From Candidatus Cloacimonadota bacterium (lineage in GTDB: Bacteria > Muiribacteriota > UBA6191), in the NCBI GenBank assembly GCA_019454875.1, contig JACFNL010000010.1, positions 1 through 64,000 on the forward strand: DNA of 64,000 bases. The letters are read 5' to 3'. Shown here piece by piece: positions 9,023 through 17,675 of the stretch. Both the position numbers and the translations under genes were made by a program. The stretch's first letter is position 1, and every line of letters starts with the position of its first letter. The notes under the pieces are model-generated. The model saw only the letters and a list, made by a program, of their open reading frames with translations, ran no database searches and had not been told where the DNA came from.

Positions 9023-9062
9023 GCCCCTGAATCTGATAATTCTGTGATATCCTGCGACGGCT

Positions 9063-9974
9063 ATGTTGCCCTGGATTCGCTTACAGACCAGTTATCTGGC
9101 TTTTTGTGCAGCTCTTTGTCTGATTTGCCTGTTTTTGGGCATCTGTTTTTGGTATCAGGCCCTATTGATTTTTCTGCTTCTTGGCCTTAGTGACTGGATG
9201 TTGTCATCATTTAATCCCTATTCCCTGGGTCGAAAAACTCTGATTTTTTTAGGATTTTTCTTAATGCCTGGCTCTGAAGTTTTTTACAATGCCAGTACAC
9301 TCCTCTCTAGTTTTGGCTCCGTACTATTGATTCTGATTTTGGGGTTGGCATACCAGCACTTTGGCAATCATAGAAACTGGTTGCCTCTCATCCTGCTGCC
9401 TTCCCTGTTTTTAGGGCTTGTTGCCTGGGAGCTTGCTCTATTATGTGTGATTCTGGCTTTAACCTATTTTAAGGATCGTAGTGATGAAAGCTGGTTATGG
9501 ACTGGCTCTTTAATCCTACCACCGGTTATCCTTCTTGCTTTGAACAGGGAAAATGTTTTTATCGATTCCCCTATAATCAAACAGCTTGTGTCGGGATTTG
9601 AGATACCCCGGATTTTTTCTTATGACTGGAGCAGTGCCAGTAATTTTGCCCTGGTTCAGCACTATAACGGGGACTACTCTCTGTTTATGATTTTAGGGCT
9701 TCTGCTTCTTACCGGATTTCAACATGTTTTGCCAACCTATTTTCAAAGACTGATTGCGGCCTTATTTGTCACCATGATTGGTTTGAGTTTTTTCAGTCCT
9801 TTTGGAGCAATGCCTTCGGGTGTAATCTATCTTGGGATATTAAGTGTTGGCACAATCCTGATGCAACCAGGCACCGTACAGTACATTCGTTCCATGACCG
9901 TCCATCAGAAATGGGTGTTTGTTTTACTTCTGTTTTTTGGACTATTGCCCCTATACGCCCGTACCGGCTGGTGA
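9063..9974 (+). CDS. polytopic membrane protein of unknown function
   Basis: The 303-residue protein is almost entirely hydrophobic, with about eight or nine predicted membrane helices and one polar loop (about 155-200, FIDSPIIKQLVSGFEIPRIF). I do not recognise a family. It ends with TGA, and the next gene begins two codons later in the same frame, so the pair acts as a cotranscribed unit or one interrupted membrane module. No good Shine-Dalgarno precedes the ATG. Given the neighbour, a role in polyamine-type chemistry or export is possible but unsupported. Confidence 0.6.
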   Translation: MLPWIRLQTSYLAFCAALCLICLFLGICFWYQALLIFLLLGLSDWMLSSFNPYSLGRKTLIFLGFFLMPGSEVFYNASTLLSSFGSVLLILILGLAYQHFGNHRNWLPLILLPSLFLGLVAWELALLCVILALTYFKDRSDESWLWTGSLILPPVILLALNRENVFIDSPIIKQLVSGFEIPRIFSYDWSSASNFALVQHYNGDYSLFMILGLLLLTGFQHVLPTYFQRLIAALFVTMIGLSFFSPFGAMPSGVIYLGILSVGTILMQPGTVQYIRSMTVHQKWVFVLLLFFGLLPLYARTGW

Positions 9975-9980
9975 TTTAAG

Positions 9981-11627
9981 GTGGGTAGCAACCTTCTGAT
10001 TACCTGCATGTTATTGTCCGGCTTCTGCGGAATCCTGTCTGAACTTGCCCTATTTAATCTGGCATCCATGCTTTTAGGCGGCACCAACAAGACCCTTCTT
10101 TACACAATGGGAATCATGATGTTTTCGATGGGAATTGGCAGTCTTCTGACAGAAACCCGCTGGTTTCAGAAGCTTAGTTTTGACTATTTTGCCATCAATG
10201 AACTAAGCCTGTCCTTTTTGTGCATGACGGCTTTACCAGCCATATATCTGACAGCAAGCTACAATCCCCTGATGACTCTTCCCGCTGTCATTGGTTATTC
10301 GTTTTTAATCGGTATTCTGATTGGCATGGAAATTCCCCTGATCTTGAGGCTGAATGAACAGCTAGGCTTATCACTGCCCAAAAACTCGGCAAGGGTGCTT
10401 ATGGCTGATTATTTTGGATCCTTAATGGCATTTGCCGGGTTTCCCATGTTAATGCTTCCTCTTCTTGGCCTGCATTTCAGCGGATTTGCCGGAGGACTGA
10501 TCAATCTTATTCTGGCCCTCGTGGCAATTGTATACTTCAAACAGAACCTGCGCTGGCCCAGGCTGTGTTTTATACTTTGCTCTTTTCAGGTACTGTTCAG
10601 CTTATGGCTGGGCTTTACCCTTCCTTCAATCAAGGCCGATTCTGAGTCCAGGTTGTTTCGTGATCCGGTGCGATTTGAACACACTACTCCCTATCAAACC
10701 CTAGTGGTTACTGTGGATGATAACTCTTCTAAAACCTACCACACCCGCGACCATAAACTGGCTACGATACAAAGCACTGAAACTAGCCGTGGTCTAGTAG
10801 AGTTAAACCGCATTTTAACCCGTCATGGTTATAGCGATGTCAGGCTGTTTATCAATGGAGCACTTCAGTTTTCCACTAAAGATGAACACAGATATCACGA
10901 AACCCTGATTCATCCCCTTTTACAGCTTAAACCTGAGGCCGATCAGGCTTTGATACTAGGTGGCGGTGATGGGCTTGCTGCCCGTGAACTGTTAAAACAT
11001 AAGGGCATCAAAGACATTTTGCTTGTCGATCTGGATAGAGACCTGATTGAACTTTTTCAAAAGGAACCACTGGCAAGTATTAACAAAAACTCTCTGACTC
11101 ACCAAAGAGTCAGAGCAATCGGAGCAGATGCCTTCTGGTTTTTGCGGACTCAACCCATAAAAATGCCTCTGATTATCATAGACTTTCCCGATCCGGCCAG
11201 TCTGGAGACCGCAAGACTTTACAGCCGTGAGTTCTTCGTTTTGTTATCAGAAGCTTTGCATGATGACGGATGTTATGCCATCCAGTCCTCATCCCCACTG
11301 TTTCAACGAAAGGTATTTTTATCGGTGCGAAAGTCTATGGAAGCTGCCGGACTTAAGCCAGCATCCATGCATATCAATATGCAGACCTTTGAAGAATGGG
11401 GATTTCACATTGGCTGTAAAAATCTTGATCCTTCTGAGGTACAAAATAAATTGCAGACCTTTGATTATGAAAATCTGACTACATGGCTCAATCGTGATGC
11501 CCTCAAGGCAAGTCTTCTATTCGGCAAGGACACATTTGATGGTTATGAAAACATCCCTATCAATGAGCTGGAACACCTGGCAATTCTTGATTTACAGTCA
11601 AGACTCAACTTCAAAGCGACGAACTGA
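9981..11627 (+). CDS. membrane-anchored spermidine synthase-like aminopropyltransferase
   Basis: The 548-residue protein joins an N-terminal membrane domain (about six or seven helices, residues 1-210) to a cytoplasmic spermidine synthase-like Rossmann domain. The latter shows LILGGGDGLAARELL near 323, the acidic LVDLD near 350 and IIDFPDPASLETARLYS, where family enzymes bind decarboxylated SAM and polyamine. Fused membrane/SpeE-like proteins are known in many bacteria, but their substrates are mostly undefined. The earliest start is GTG at 9981, directly after the previous gene in the same frame. ATG at 10008 is an alternative. The 3' end overlaps the convergent TVP38 gene by 30 bases. Confidence 0.8.
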   Translation: MGSNLLITCMLLSGFCGILSELALFNLASMLLGGTNKTLLYTMGIMMFSMGIGSLLTETRWFQKLSFDYFAINELSLSFLCMTALPAIYLTASYNPLMTLPAVIGYSFLIGILIGMEIPLILRLNEQLGLSLPKNSARVLMADYFGSLMAFAGFPMLMLPLLGLHFSGFAGGLINLILALVAIVYFKQNLRWPRLCFILCSFQVLFSLWLGFTLPSIKADSESRLFRDPVRFEHTTPYQTLVVTVDDNSSKTYHTRDHKLATIQSTETSRGLVELNRILTRHGYSDVRLFINGALQFSTKDEHRYHETLIHPLLQLKPEADQALILGGGDGLAARELLKHKGIKDILLVDLDRDLIELFQKEPLASINKNSLTHQRVRAIGADAFWFLRTQPIKMPLIIIDFPDPASLETARLYSREFFVLLSEALHDDGCYAIQSSSPLFQRKVFLSVRKSMEAAGLKPASMHINMQTFEEWGFHIGCKNLDPSEVQNKLQTFDYENLTTWLNRDALKASLLFGKDTFDGYENIPINELEHLAILDLQSRLNFKATN

Positions 11628-12245
11628 TCTTAGAATGTATCCGGCACAGATTGGGGTCGCAATCAGAAAAACTGCCGGCCAGGGATTATCAAGTGTGCTT
11701 ATACTACCTACAAAGGCACATAAAACTGCGTGAGGCACTGTGCCTAGTCCAAACCACAATAAAAATCTGGAGAATGGCATTTTGGCACTGCCACAAAGAC
11801 AGGATAAAATCTCAGGCATTAACGGCATAAAACGAGCCATCATCACGGCAGGAAGCCCCCTATGCTCAAACCAGAGCTTCATAAGCTCGGCCTCTGTTTT
11901 TGTGACAATTTTTAAAAGCAGGGCATCACCATAACGAAAGCTAATCAGATAACCTGCCAAAACAGACAGAATACCGCCCAGACTTCCGGCAAGGGCACCA
12001 CTCCCAAAACCCATTACAAAGCCGGAAAGCATCATGACCGTCATAGTTGGAACAGGCAAAATAATGTCAGCAGCCAGAAGCAGCACAATTCCCCAGAACA
12101 CTAAAGGAGAAGATTCAAGTTCAGGTAGTGATTCCAGAAAATCAAACAGTGCTTGAAAGGACACAACCCCTAGATAACTCAAGACAAATGGAGTGGCTGT
12201 AAGTATCAGAAAAAGTACAAAACAATACTTTAAAAAGGCGCGCAA
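11598..12245 (-). CDS. TVP38/TMEM64 (VTT domain) membrane protein
   Basis: The 215-residue protein belongs to the DedA/TVP38 superfamily of inner-membrane proteins, some of which act in phospholipid movement. The VTT core is visible: a helix followed by ILPVPTMTVMMLSGF, the glycine-rich re-entrant region FGSGALAGSLGG, and ARFMPLMPEILSC. The start is TTG at 12245 with GGAAGG six bases upstream, inside the end of murI, so it is coupled to that gene and ends the operon. It overlaps the convergent spermidine synthase-like gene by 30 bases. Confidence 0.82.
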   Translation of the reverse strand: MRAFLKYCFVLFLILTATPFVLSYLGVVSFQALFDFLESLPELESSPLVFWGIVLLLAADIILPVPTMTVMMLSGFVMGFGSGALAGSLGGILSVLAGYLISFRYGDALLLKIVTKTEAELMKLWFEHRGLPAVMMARFMPLMPEILSCLCGSAKMPFSRFLLWFGLGTVPHAVLCAFVGSISTLDNPWPAVFLIATPICAGYILRSVRRFEVES

Positions 12246-13111
12246 TAGCTACCTTCCACCAAAACTTTAGATGCAGAAAATGTCTGACCTAAAAACATCT
12301 TGCCCTGCTCAGAAAAACTCTTTGGATCATCCGTAGTAAGATAGGAGCAGGTATTGCCCTGTTTCAAGCTTTGCTCAATTTCAGGATGCCTTTTTAAATA
12401 GTCCAGTAAAGACAAAGAAACCACTTTCCCCGAATCCAGGACCTTGATTGAGTTTCCAGCCTTGGCACAAAAGTTCCTGTACAAAAGTGGAAAATGTGTA
12501 CATCCAAGAATCAATGTATCAATTGCCTGCCGCTTTAATGGATTGAGGTAGCGACGCATCAAACGATTGCACTCCGGGCTTTTCTGAAGCCCCTCCTCAA
12601 CCATTCCTACTAAAAGCGGTGCTGCCTGCTGAAACACCTGCAACTCGGGCCTGCGTTTATGTACCTCGACCACAAAGCCACCACTGCGACAGGTGGCTTT
12701 GGTAGCCAGAATGCCAACCCTGTAGCGGGCTATTTTACAGGCAGCTTCAATCAGAGGAATGGTGACTCCCAGAATTCTTCGTTCTGGCCAGGGACTATTT
12801 GGCAGATAATCTCTTTGTAAAGACCGCAGGGCTACATTGGATGCCGTATGGCAGGCCACAATGATCAGATGACAGCCCCTTTCACGCATTAAAAAGTCTA
12901 CACATTCTCTGGTCCAGTCAAGAATTGTCTCGTCAGATCGGCTCCCATAGGGATTTCTTCTGGAGTCGCCAAGATAAACATAATCATACTGGGGTAATAC
13001 CTGACGCAATGCCTTCAGGATTGAAAGCCCCCCAAACCCTGAGTCCTTGTCCGACAGCGCCGCCACGGTCAGGCCACCAATGCCTGAGTCAAACACCCCG
13101 ATGGACGACAT
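12230..13111 (-). CDS. murI: glutamate racemase with duplicated catalytic-Asp loop
   Basis: This 293-residue enzyme interconverts L- and D-glutamate for peptidoglycan synthesis. The C-terminal catalytic cysteine lies in LGCTHFPLL near 201. The N-terminal one is in ACHTAS near 86, where most family members have ACNTAS. The first loop is present twice: DSGIGGL at 8-14 and DSGFGGL at 23-29, separated by a Val/Ala-rich stretch, so about fifteen residues are added to the usual N-terminus. YLGDSRRNPYG follows normally. The ATG overlaps the stop of the M16-like gene (TAATG), which indicates translational coupling. Function as a racemase is likely but should not be assumed with these changes. Confidence 0.88.
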   Translation of the reverse strand: MSSIGVFDSGIGGLTVAALSDKDSGFGGLSILKALRQVLPQYDYVYLGDSRRNPYGSRSDETILDWTRECVDFLMRERGCHLIIVACHTASNVALRSLQRDYLPNSPWPERRILGVTIPLIEAACKIARYRVGILATKATCRSGGFVVEVHKRRPELQVFQQAAPLLVGMVEEGLQKSPECNRLMRRYLNPLKRQAIDTLILGCTHFPLLYRNFCAKAGNSIKVLDSGKVVSLSLLDYLKRHPEIEQSLKQGNTCSYLTTDDPKSFSEQGKMFLGQTFSASKVLVEGSYCAPF

Positions 13112-15639
13112 TATTGTTTAGGCAATACCATTAACTGTAGTTGCCCCAAAACTCGTTTTTTAAGTACTTCCTGTACATCCTGAGGTTTTAGATCCTTAAT
13201 AGCCTGAACCAGCTCATCCGCCATGGTTGAACTCATATCAAAAACAGAATACAAGCCCATGTTCAAGGCTCTTAATCCCCGATTTAATGATTCCGTATCC
13301 TGTCCATAAATTATCATGCGGCGAAAGGCATCAAACTCCAGCCCATGGTCTTTAAAAGATGCTGCTTCAAGCATAGCTTCCTGCAAAAATTTCTTGGCTT
13401 TGTCTCTGCCTTCCGGCTTCCCACTCACCTGGGCCCAGAAAACAGGGTAAGGCATACTGGTAAAGGAGATATTCACCCCATCCACCCCTTCTGGTTTACC
13501 CTTGGGTTCATCTCCAAAAAGCATAAGCTGAAAGAACTTCAAAGCAATCAGAATCATGGAAGCCTGCTCCTTCACACTTAAATCAGAGCTTTTGTAAACA
13601 TCGGCCTGATAATATACAAACTCATCAGTATCTGATTTTACGGTTTTACTGACCGGGACAAGTTTTTCAGGATCCTGCTGAACTGCTGGTCTTGGAATTA
13701 TCGCTCCCCACTTACGATGGTTTTCCAGAACTGGCTTCAATTCAGACTCATAAAATCCATCTTTCAGATCTCCAGTAATTCCAATATCCAGATTGTGCGG
13801 CTGCAATGCTTCAGCAAGATACTTCTCCATCTCTTCAAATGAAACGGATGAGACCAGTTTTGGATCAAGAAGATCCTGATACCATGCTGGTAACGATGGG
13901 GCTACCTCCCTGTAAAAGTACTGTAGGTTCCCTGGATCCGCATTTAACCTCTTGTACTTCTGATGCCAGTTTTCCAAAACCAGATCAAAATCTGCTCTGG
14001 TCAACCTTCGATCAAACAAGACATGGGGCAGTGTTTTTAACAGCTCCTCAAGATTACCCCGAGGGACCGAAACCTCTCCTGCATAAAACCCCCGCATATC
14101 CCACATTTTCCACTGGGCATCAATAGCATTGAGCCGTTCAGAAGCTTCCGAATTCAAAAGGCGCATAGCAGTCATGTTCAAAAGGCGGTTGGCCAGCATG
14201 GGAATGGCCGGATTTTTATGCTGGGGGAGCCTGAATACAAACCCCACTCCAAACATATCCTGATTGGCATCAAATTCAAGATGGATTTTGGCAGATCTCC
14301 ATTCTTCACTGAATTTTGCTGCTGCGCTTTTTATCTGGTTCGACTCCGGTTCCATGGAAGTGAAATGGGCTTTTTCCGGGGCAAGATACTCGGAAAACAT
14401 TTCCTGAATTTTGGAGGATGTAATACCGTTTAAGTACTGTACATACTCCTCAATGGTCAAAAGACGATACTGATTTAATGCCATGCAGGCAAACAGTTCA
14501 AGTAATTCCATTCTGCTGGAAAGAGACCGAAGCATATGATTCTGACTTCTTTTTTTCATGCTGGACAGCTCGGAGGCACTCAAAGGCCGATTGGCAAATA
14601 GTCTGAGAACTTCCAAAAGACTCTGAGCTACTTCCTGAGGGCGGTTTTTGGTGTCACGAAAGTGAATGTTAAGCATACATTCATCTCCAACATCAAAAAC
14701 CTCAACATCAAAGTCTACTAACCCTTCCCGATTCTCAAGTGTCTTGAAAAAAATGCCCCCAAGCCCACTGCGCAGAATATGAACTACCTGCTTAAAAAGC
14801 ACCATATCTTCAGAATCCAGTTTAGGGCCACGAAAACTCAGGGAAGCCAAAGAAGACTTCACATCAAAAAATGTCCGTTGTGGTTTTTCCGGATGGACAA
14901 ACTTAAGTTCTGGCAATTCAGGCAGGGAGTTTTTTAGTTTTGAAAACAGTTCATCAAGTGATGATACCAGTGGCTTAAGCTCTTCCGCACCCACTACTGC
15001 CATAGAGAGATTAAGCGGCACAAAAACTCTGGCATGCAAATCCTTCATGTCCTTCAGTGTTAACTGGCTGATTTTAGCTACAGCCGCTCTTGGGGTATCG
15101 TAGCCACCAGAAGGAAGCCAGGCTCCTAAAATCTGATCCTTTAAGTGCCCACTACTGGTCTTCTCCTGATGCAATAGATTCTGTCGTTTTACAAATCTGT
15201 CCCTTTCTTCAATGAATCGTTTTTCATCCCAGACTGGATTCAGATAGACATTAAGATATGAATTCAGGACCTTGATTCCATCAGAGGACAAATAGGCCCC
15301 ATAAACTGAGGCCTTGGTGGGCGACACCGTATGACCGCCTTCATACACAGGCAGACCCTTGGGACTCAAAAAGTGCAGGGCCTTATCGTCGTAACAGTAA
15401 GACAGAAGTAAATCCAAAGCCCCGGGGATCAACTCCTTTTGGCTGGTTACAGGGATTTTAAAGGAGAGATTAAAATGCACAAGCTCGGAACGGTAATCCT
15501 TCTGATACATAAGGGATGGGCCACTTCTCAGTTTTACAAATCGTAATGGTCCTCTTGTTGTATCGAGCTCCTGGGCAACCCCCATCTGCAAAGAGATCAA
15601 CCAAAGAATCCCCGTAATAAATATGCGCAACCAGCTCAT
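13111..15639 (-). CDS. secreted M16 (insulinase-like) peptidase homologue lacking the zinc motif
   Basis: The 842-residue protein begins with a signal peptide (MSWLRIFITGILWLISLQMG) and has two tandem M16-type halves. The fold is indicated by ALDLLLSY early in the first half, VGAEELKPL at the end of the first subdomain, and the hallmark LENREGL near 305. The zinc-binding HxxEH expected in the first helix is absent, and I find none in the second half either. It therefore resembles the non-catalytic partner subunits seen in some M16 systems. GGGGAAG precedes the ATG. It is cotranscribed between a small secreted protein gene and murI. An envelope scaffold or chaperone role is inferred. Confidence 0.75.
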   Translation of the reverse strand: MSWLRIFITGILWLISLQMGVAQELDTTRGPLRFVKLRSGPSLMYQKDYRSELVHFNLSFKIPVTSQKELIPGALDLLLSYCYDDKALHFLSPKGLPVYEGGHTVSPTKASVYGAYLSSDGIKVLNSYLNVYLNPVWDEKRFIEERDRFVKRQNLLHQEKTSSGHLKDQILGAWLPSGGYDTPRAAVAKISQLTLKDMKDLHARVFVPLNLSMAVVGAEELKPLVSSLDELFSKLKNSLPELPELKFVHPEKPQRTFFDVKSSLASLSFRGPKLDSEDMVLFKQVVHILRSGLGGIFFKTLENREGLVDFDVEVFDVGDECMLNIHFRDTKNRPQEVAQSLLEVLRLFANRPLSASELSSMKKRSQNHMLRSLSSRMELLELFACMALNQYRLLTIEEYVQYLNGITSSKIQEMFSEYLAPEKAHFTSMEPESNQIKSAAAKFSEEWRSAKIHLEFDANQDMFGVGFVFRLPQHKNPAIPMLANRLLNMTAMRLLNSEASERLNAIDAQWKMWDMRGFYAGEVSVPRGNLEELLKTLPHVLFDRRLTRADFDLVLENWHQKYKRLNADPGNLQYFYREVAPSLPAWYQDLLDPKLVSSVSFEEMEKYLAEALQPHNLDIGITGDLKDGFYESELKPVLENHRKWGAIIPRPAVQQDPEKLVPVSKTVKSDTDEFVYYQADVYKSSDLSVKEQASMILIALKFFQLMLFGDEPKGKPEGVDGVNISFTSMPYPVFWAQVSGKPEGRDKAKKFLQEAMLEAASFKDHGLEFDAFRRMIIYGQDTESLNRGLRALNMGLYSVFDMSSTMADELVQAIKDLKPQDVQEVLKKRVLGQLQLMVLPKQ

Positions 15640-15660
15640 GGACTTCCCCTTTTGTGCTAT

Positions 15661-16014
15661 CTAAAAGTCATCAATTGAAGTACTGTTCACATTCTTGTAA
15701 AGAATCCGGTTAAAACGATCCTCGTAAATCATGTAATAAAAGTTGCCCAGTTCAATGTACTTAAAATTGTCTTCCCCATATACTTCTTCAGCGTAACCTC
15801 GCCTGGTAGCTATATCCTTGCGGGTTTTGATCCTGTACTGGTTGAGAATCTCCTCAAACTGCATGTCCAGGCGGTTAGCCTCTTTTTTTGTCAGGGTATA
15901 AACAAAGTCATATTTGCGCCTCTGCTCATCGGTAGCCTTGATTTTGATAAGGGTATCAGCGTACACAGATCCCGCCAGAAGCATTAAGAATAATGAGAGA
16001 AATTGCCTGAGCAT
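15661..16014 (-). CDS. small secreted protein of unknown function
   Basis: An open frame runs from 16113, but the ATG at 16014 begins a proper signal peptide (MLRQFLSLFLMLLAGSVYA) and gives 117 residues. The mature part is highly charged and aromatic (RRKYDFVYTLTKKEANRLD, then several Tyr near YIELGNFYYMIYEDRF). I do not recognise the family. It is the first gene of an operon with the M16-like protein, 21 bases apart. Its upstream region of fewer than 80 bases is shared with the divergent methyltransferase gene. Confidence 0.65.
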   Translation of the reverse strand: MLRQFLSLFLMLLAGSVYADTLIKIKATDEQRRKYDFVYTLTKKEANRLDMQFEEILNQYRIKTRKDIATRRGYAEEVYGEDNFKYIELGNFYYMIYEDRFNRILYKNVNSTSIDDF

Positions 16015-16056
16015 GGGCCCAATGATATCACATTCAAGCTGATATGATTTCAGCTG

Positions 16057-16065
16057 TGGTACAAT
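16057..16065 (+). promoter_or_regulatory. extended -10 promoter for the methyltransferase gene
   Basis: TGG followed by TACAAT forms an extended -10 element 27 bases before the ATG at 16093. No clear -35 is seen. AAGGA follows at about 16077. Confidence 0.4.
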
Positions 16066-16092
16066 TCGCCCAAAACAAGGAATAACACTGTG

Positions 16093-16866
16093 ATGGATGT
16101 CAGTCTCCCTCAATTTTTAAAGCTCCTGTCTGAAGAAGTACCCGCACAAAACCGGGAGGCCTTTCAGGGCCGGGAATGGAATGAACCAAGATTTGCAGAA
16201 TGGTTTTTTTCGGAAAACCGGCACGGCTACCTGGATCCTGTGGAAGAAGAAGAATTTCTTTTACAACATGCTGGAAGCGGCCCATTTCTTGATTTGGGCT
16301 GTGGCAACGGACGGCTTAGTGAACTGCTATCCGATCGGTTTAGTGGGTTGGCTCTTGACAGTTCTTTTGCCTCAATTGAAAAGGTAAAAACACCCTGCAT
16401 TCAGGCAGATATCCGCGATTTGCCAGTCACAGGTAAATTCTCCCTTATTCTTCTAGGCTTTGGGCAGCTCTGTTTTCTAAGCCGTGAAGAACATATGGAA
16501 CTCTTAAAAAAGTTAAAAAGGCTTTTGTTGCCTCAAGGTCGAATTTACCTTGATCTGCCCACCATTGAGCTGATTCAGGAAATGGACTCTCAGAACGAAT
16601 TTGGTCAGGACGGGGAAAACACAGTGTTTCTTGTAAGACAATATGACCCATCTTTATCCCGCCTCTACCAAAGAAGTATCGTTTTAAATCCCGAAGGAAA
16701 ACTTCTGGAAGACTTTTCCTTTGCCTATCAGCTGTATTCCCTGTACGAACTTCTGGAATCCTTCCGTGAACTACGGTTACGCGTGGAGTATGGAAGTGAG
16801 GATCTGCAGGGCAACCCAATCAAGGAGACCTCCGCATGGATGGTGTTTCTACTGCAAAAGATCTGA
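16093..16866 (+). CDS. class I SAM-dependent methyltransferase
   Basis: The roughly 257-residue protein has the class I methyltransferase core: motif I FLDLGCGNGRLSELL near 70, the acidic end of strand 2 in ALDSS, then CIQADIRDLP and LKRLLLPQGRIYLDLP for motifs II-III. The substrate is not evident. The first 60 residues are a helical extension rich in Glu. ATG at 16093 or the adjacent GTG at 16090 could start translation. AAGGA fits both. The gene overlaps the next by 31 bases in another frame. Confidence 0.82.
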   Translation: MDVSLPQFLKLLSEEVPAQNREAFQGREWNEPRFAEWFFSENRHGYLDPVEEEEFLLQHAGSGPFLDLGCGNGRLSELLSDRFSGLALDSSFASIEKVKTPCIQADIRDLPVTGKFSLILLGFGQLCFLSREEHMELLKKLKRLLLPQGRIYLDLPTIELIQEMDSQNEFGQDGENTVFLVRQYDPSLSRLYQRSIVLNPEGKLLEDFSFAYQLYSLYELLESFRELRLRVEYGSEDLQGNPIKETSAWMVFLLQKI

Positions 16867-17675
16867 TCCGTCATTTTTTTGAGGCCAGCAATGAATTGTT
16901 GAATCGTCACTCCCAGGCAGAAGCTTTTTTTTACTCCTGGCTTGAGGTGCTCGAGGAAGAACTGCAGTTTGGACCTCTATTATTGCATCTGCCACTGCTT
17001 GAGGGCCGGCAGACTTACTGTCTGGACAACCGTCTTGAAGAATCTCTGCGCCATGAAAAAATCAAGGAGGTTCACGAGGCAGAAAAAATTGGCCCCTGGT
17101 TGTATGTGCCCATTGAAGATTTGGGATCTACCTGCTTTATGATGATGGCTCCCTCCGTAGCTGAAAGCCCAATTTTTCAAACATTTTGTGACCTGTTTCC
17201 ATTTTATGTTGTCCAGATGGACAAAGTGGATCGGCTCGGACGCAGAGTTAAACTCTTACGATCCCAGATAGCGGTAAAAAAGGCCTTTGAAGATGATCTT
17301 CCCATAGGCGAAATTCTGGATGCACTAAGAGAATATTTTCTTAACGAACATGTGTTTTTGTATTCCCGCAAAATGGGCGAGTTTTACGCCCCGGATACTA
17401 CGCTTACCGCCCTGGATTCAGTCAGAGTCCCCATGCTCGATGCCCTGAACCAGACCTTTGAAAAAGGTGACTATCTAAAGAATCAGGAATTCCATGAGTC
17501 CATCAAGGCATTGATTCTTTATCCCCTGCTCATTGATGAGGAAAATGAATTGCTCCTGGGCAGTTTTTCTCAAAAAAACCGAATCATCAGCACGCTGGAC
17601 TTTAGTCTGATATGCGACTTTGCACTGGATACCCACAATATGCTAAGGCTTAAACGCCTCCTAGGCATCGGCTAG
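16836..17675 (+). CDS. unknown cytoplasmic protein, possibly GAF-like
   Basis: The 279-residue protein lacks signal or membrane segments. Its alternating beta and amphipathic segments (GPWLYVPIEDLGSTCFMMMA and LILYPLLIDEENELLLGSFS) resemble GAF sensory domains, but no signature supports this firmly. AAGGAG nine bases before ATG 16836 defines the start inside the methyltransferase gene, so the two are translated together. The 3' end overlaps the convergent histidine kinase gene by 15 bases. A regulatory or ligand-sensing role is a guess. Confidence 0.6.
   Translation: MDGVSTAKDLIRHFFEASNELLNRHSQAEAFFYSWLEVLEEELQFGPLLLHLPLLEGRQTYCLDNRLEESLRHEKIKEVHEAEKIGPWLYVPIEDLGSTCFMMMAPSVAESPIFQTFCDLFPFYVVQMDKVDRLGRRVKLLRSQIAVKKAFEDDLPIGEILDALREYFLNEHVFLYSRKMGEFYAPDTTLTALDSVRVPMLDALNQTFEKGDYLKNQEFHESIKALILYPLLIDEENELLLGSFSQKNRIISTLDFSLICDFALDTHNMLRLKRLLGIG

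Noticed and set aside
9972-9980. TGA read as an amino acid (recoded genetic code) to fuse the two genes
   Set aside because: TGA ends many genes here, often as part of ATGA overlaps, so the standard bacterial code applies.
16445-16819. A 124-codon minus-strand frame inside the methyltransferase gene
   Set aside because: The plus-strand gene has a clear SAM motif I. The antisense product has no recognisable pattern.
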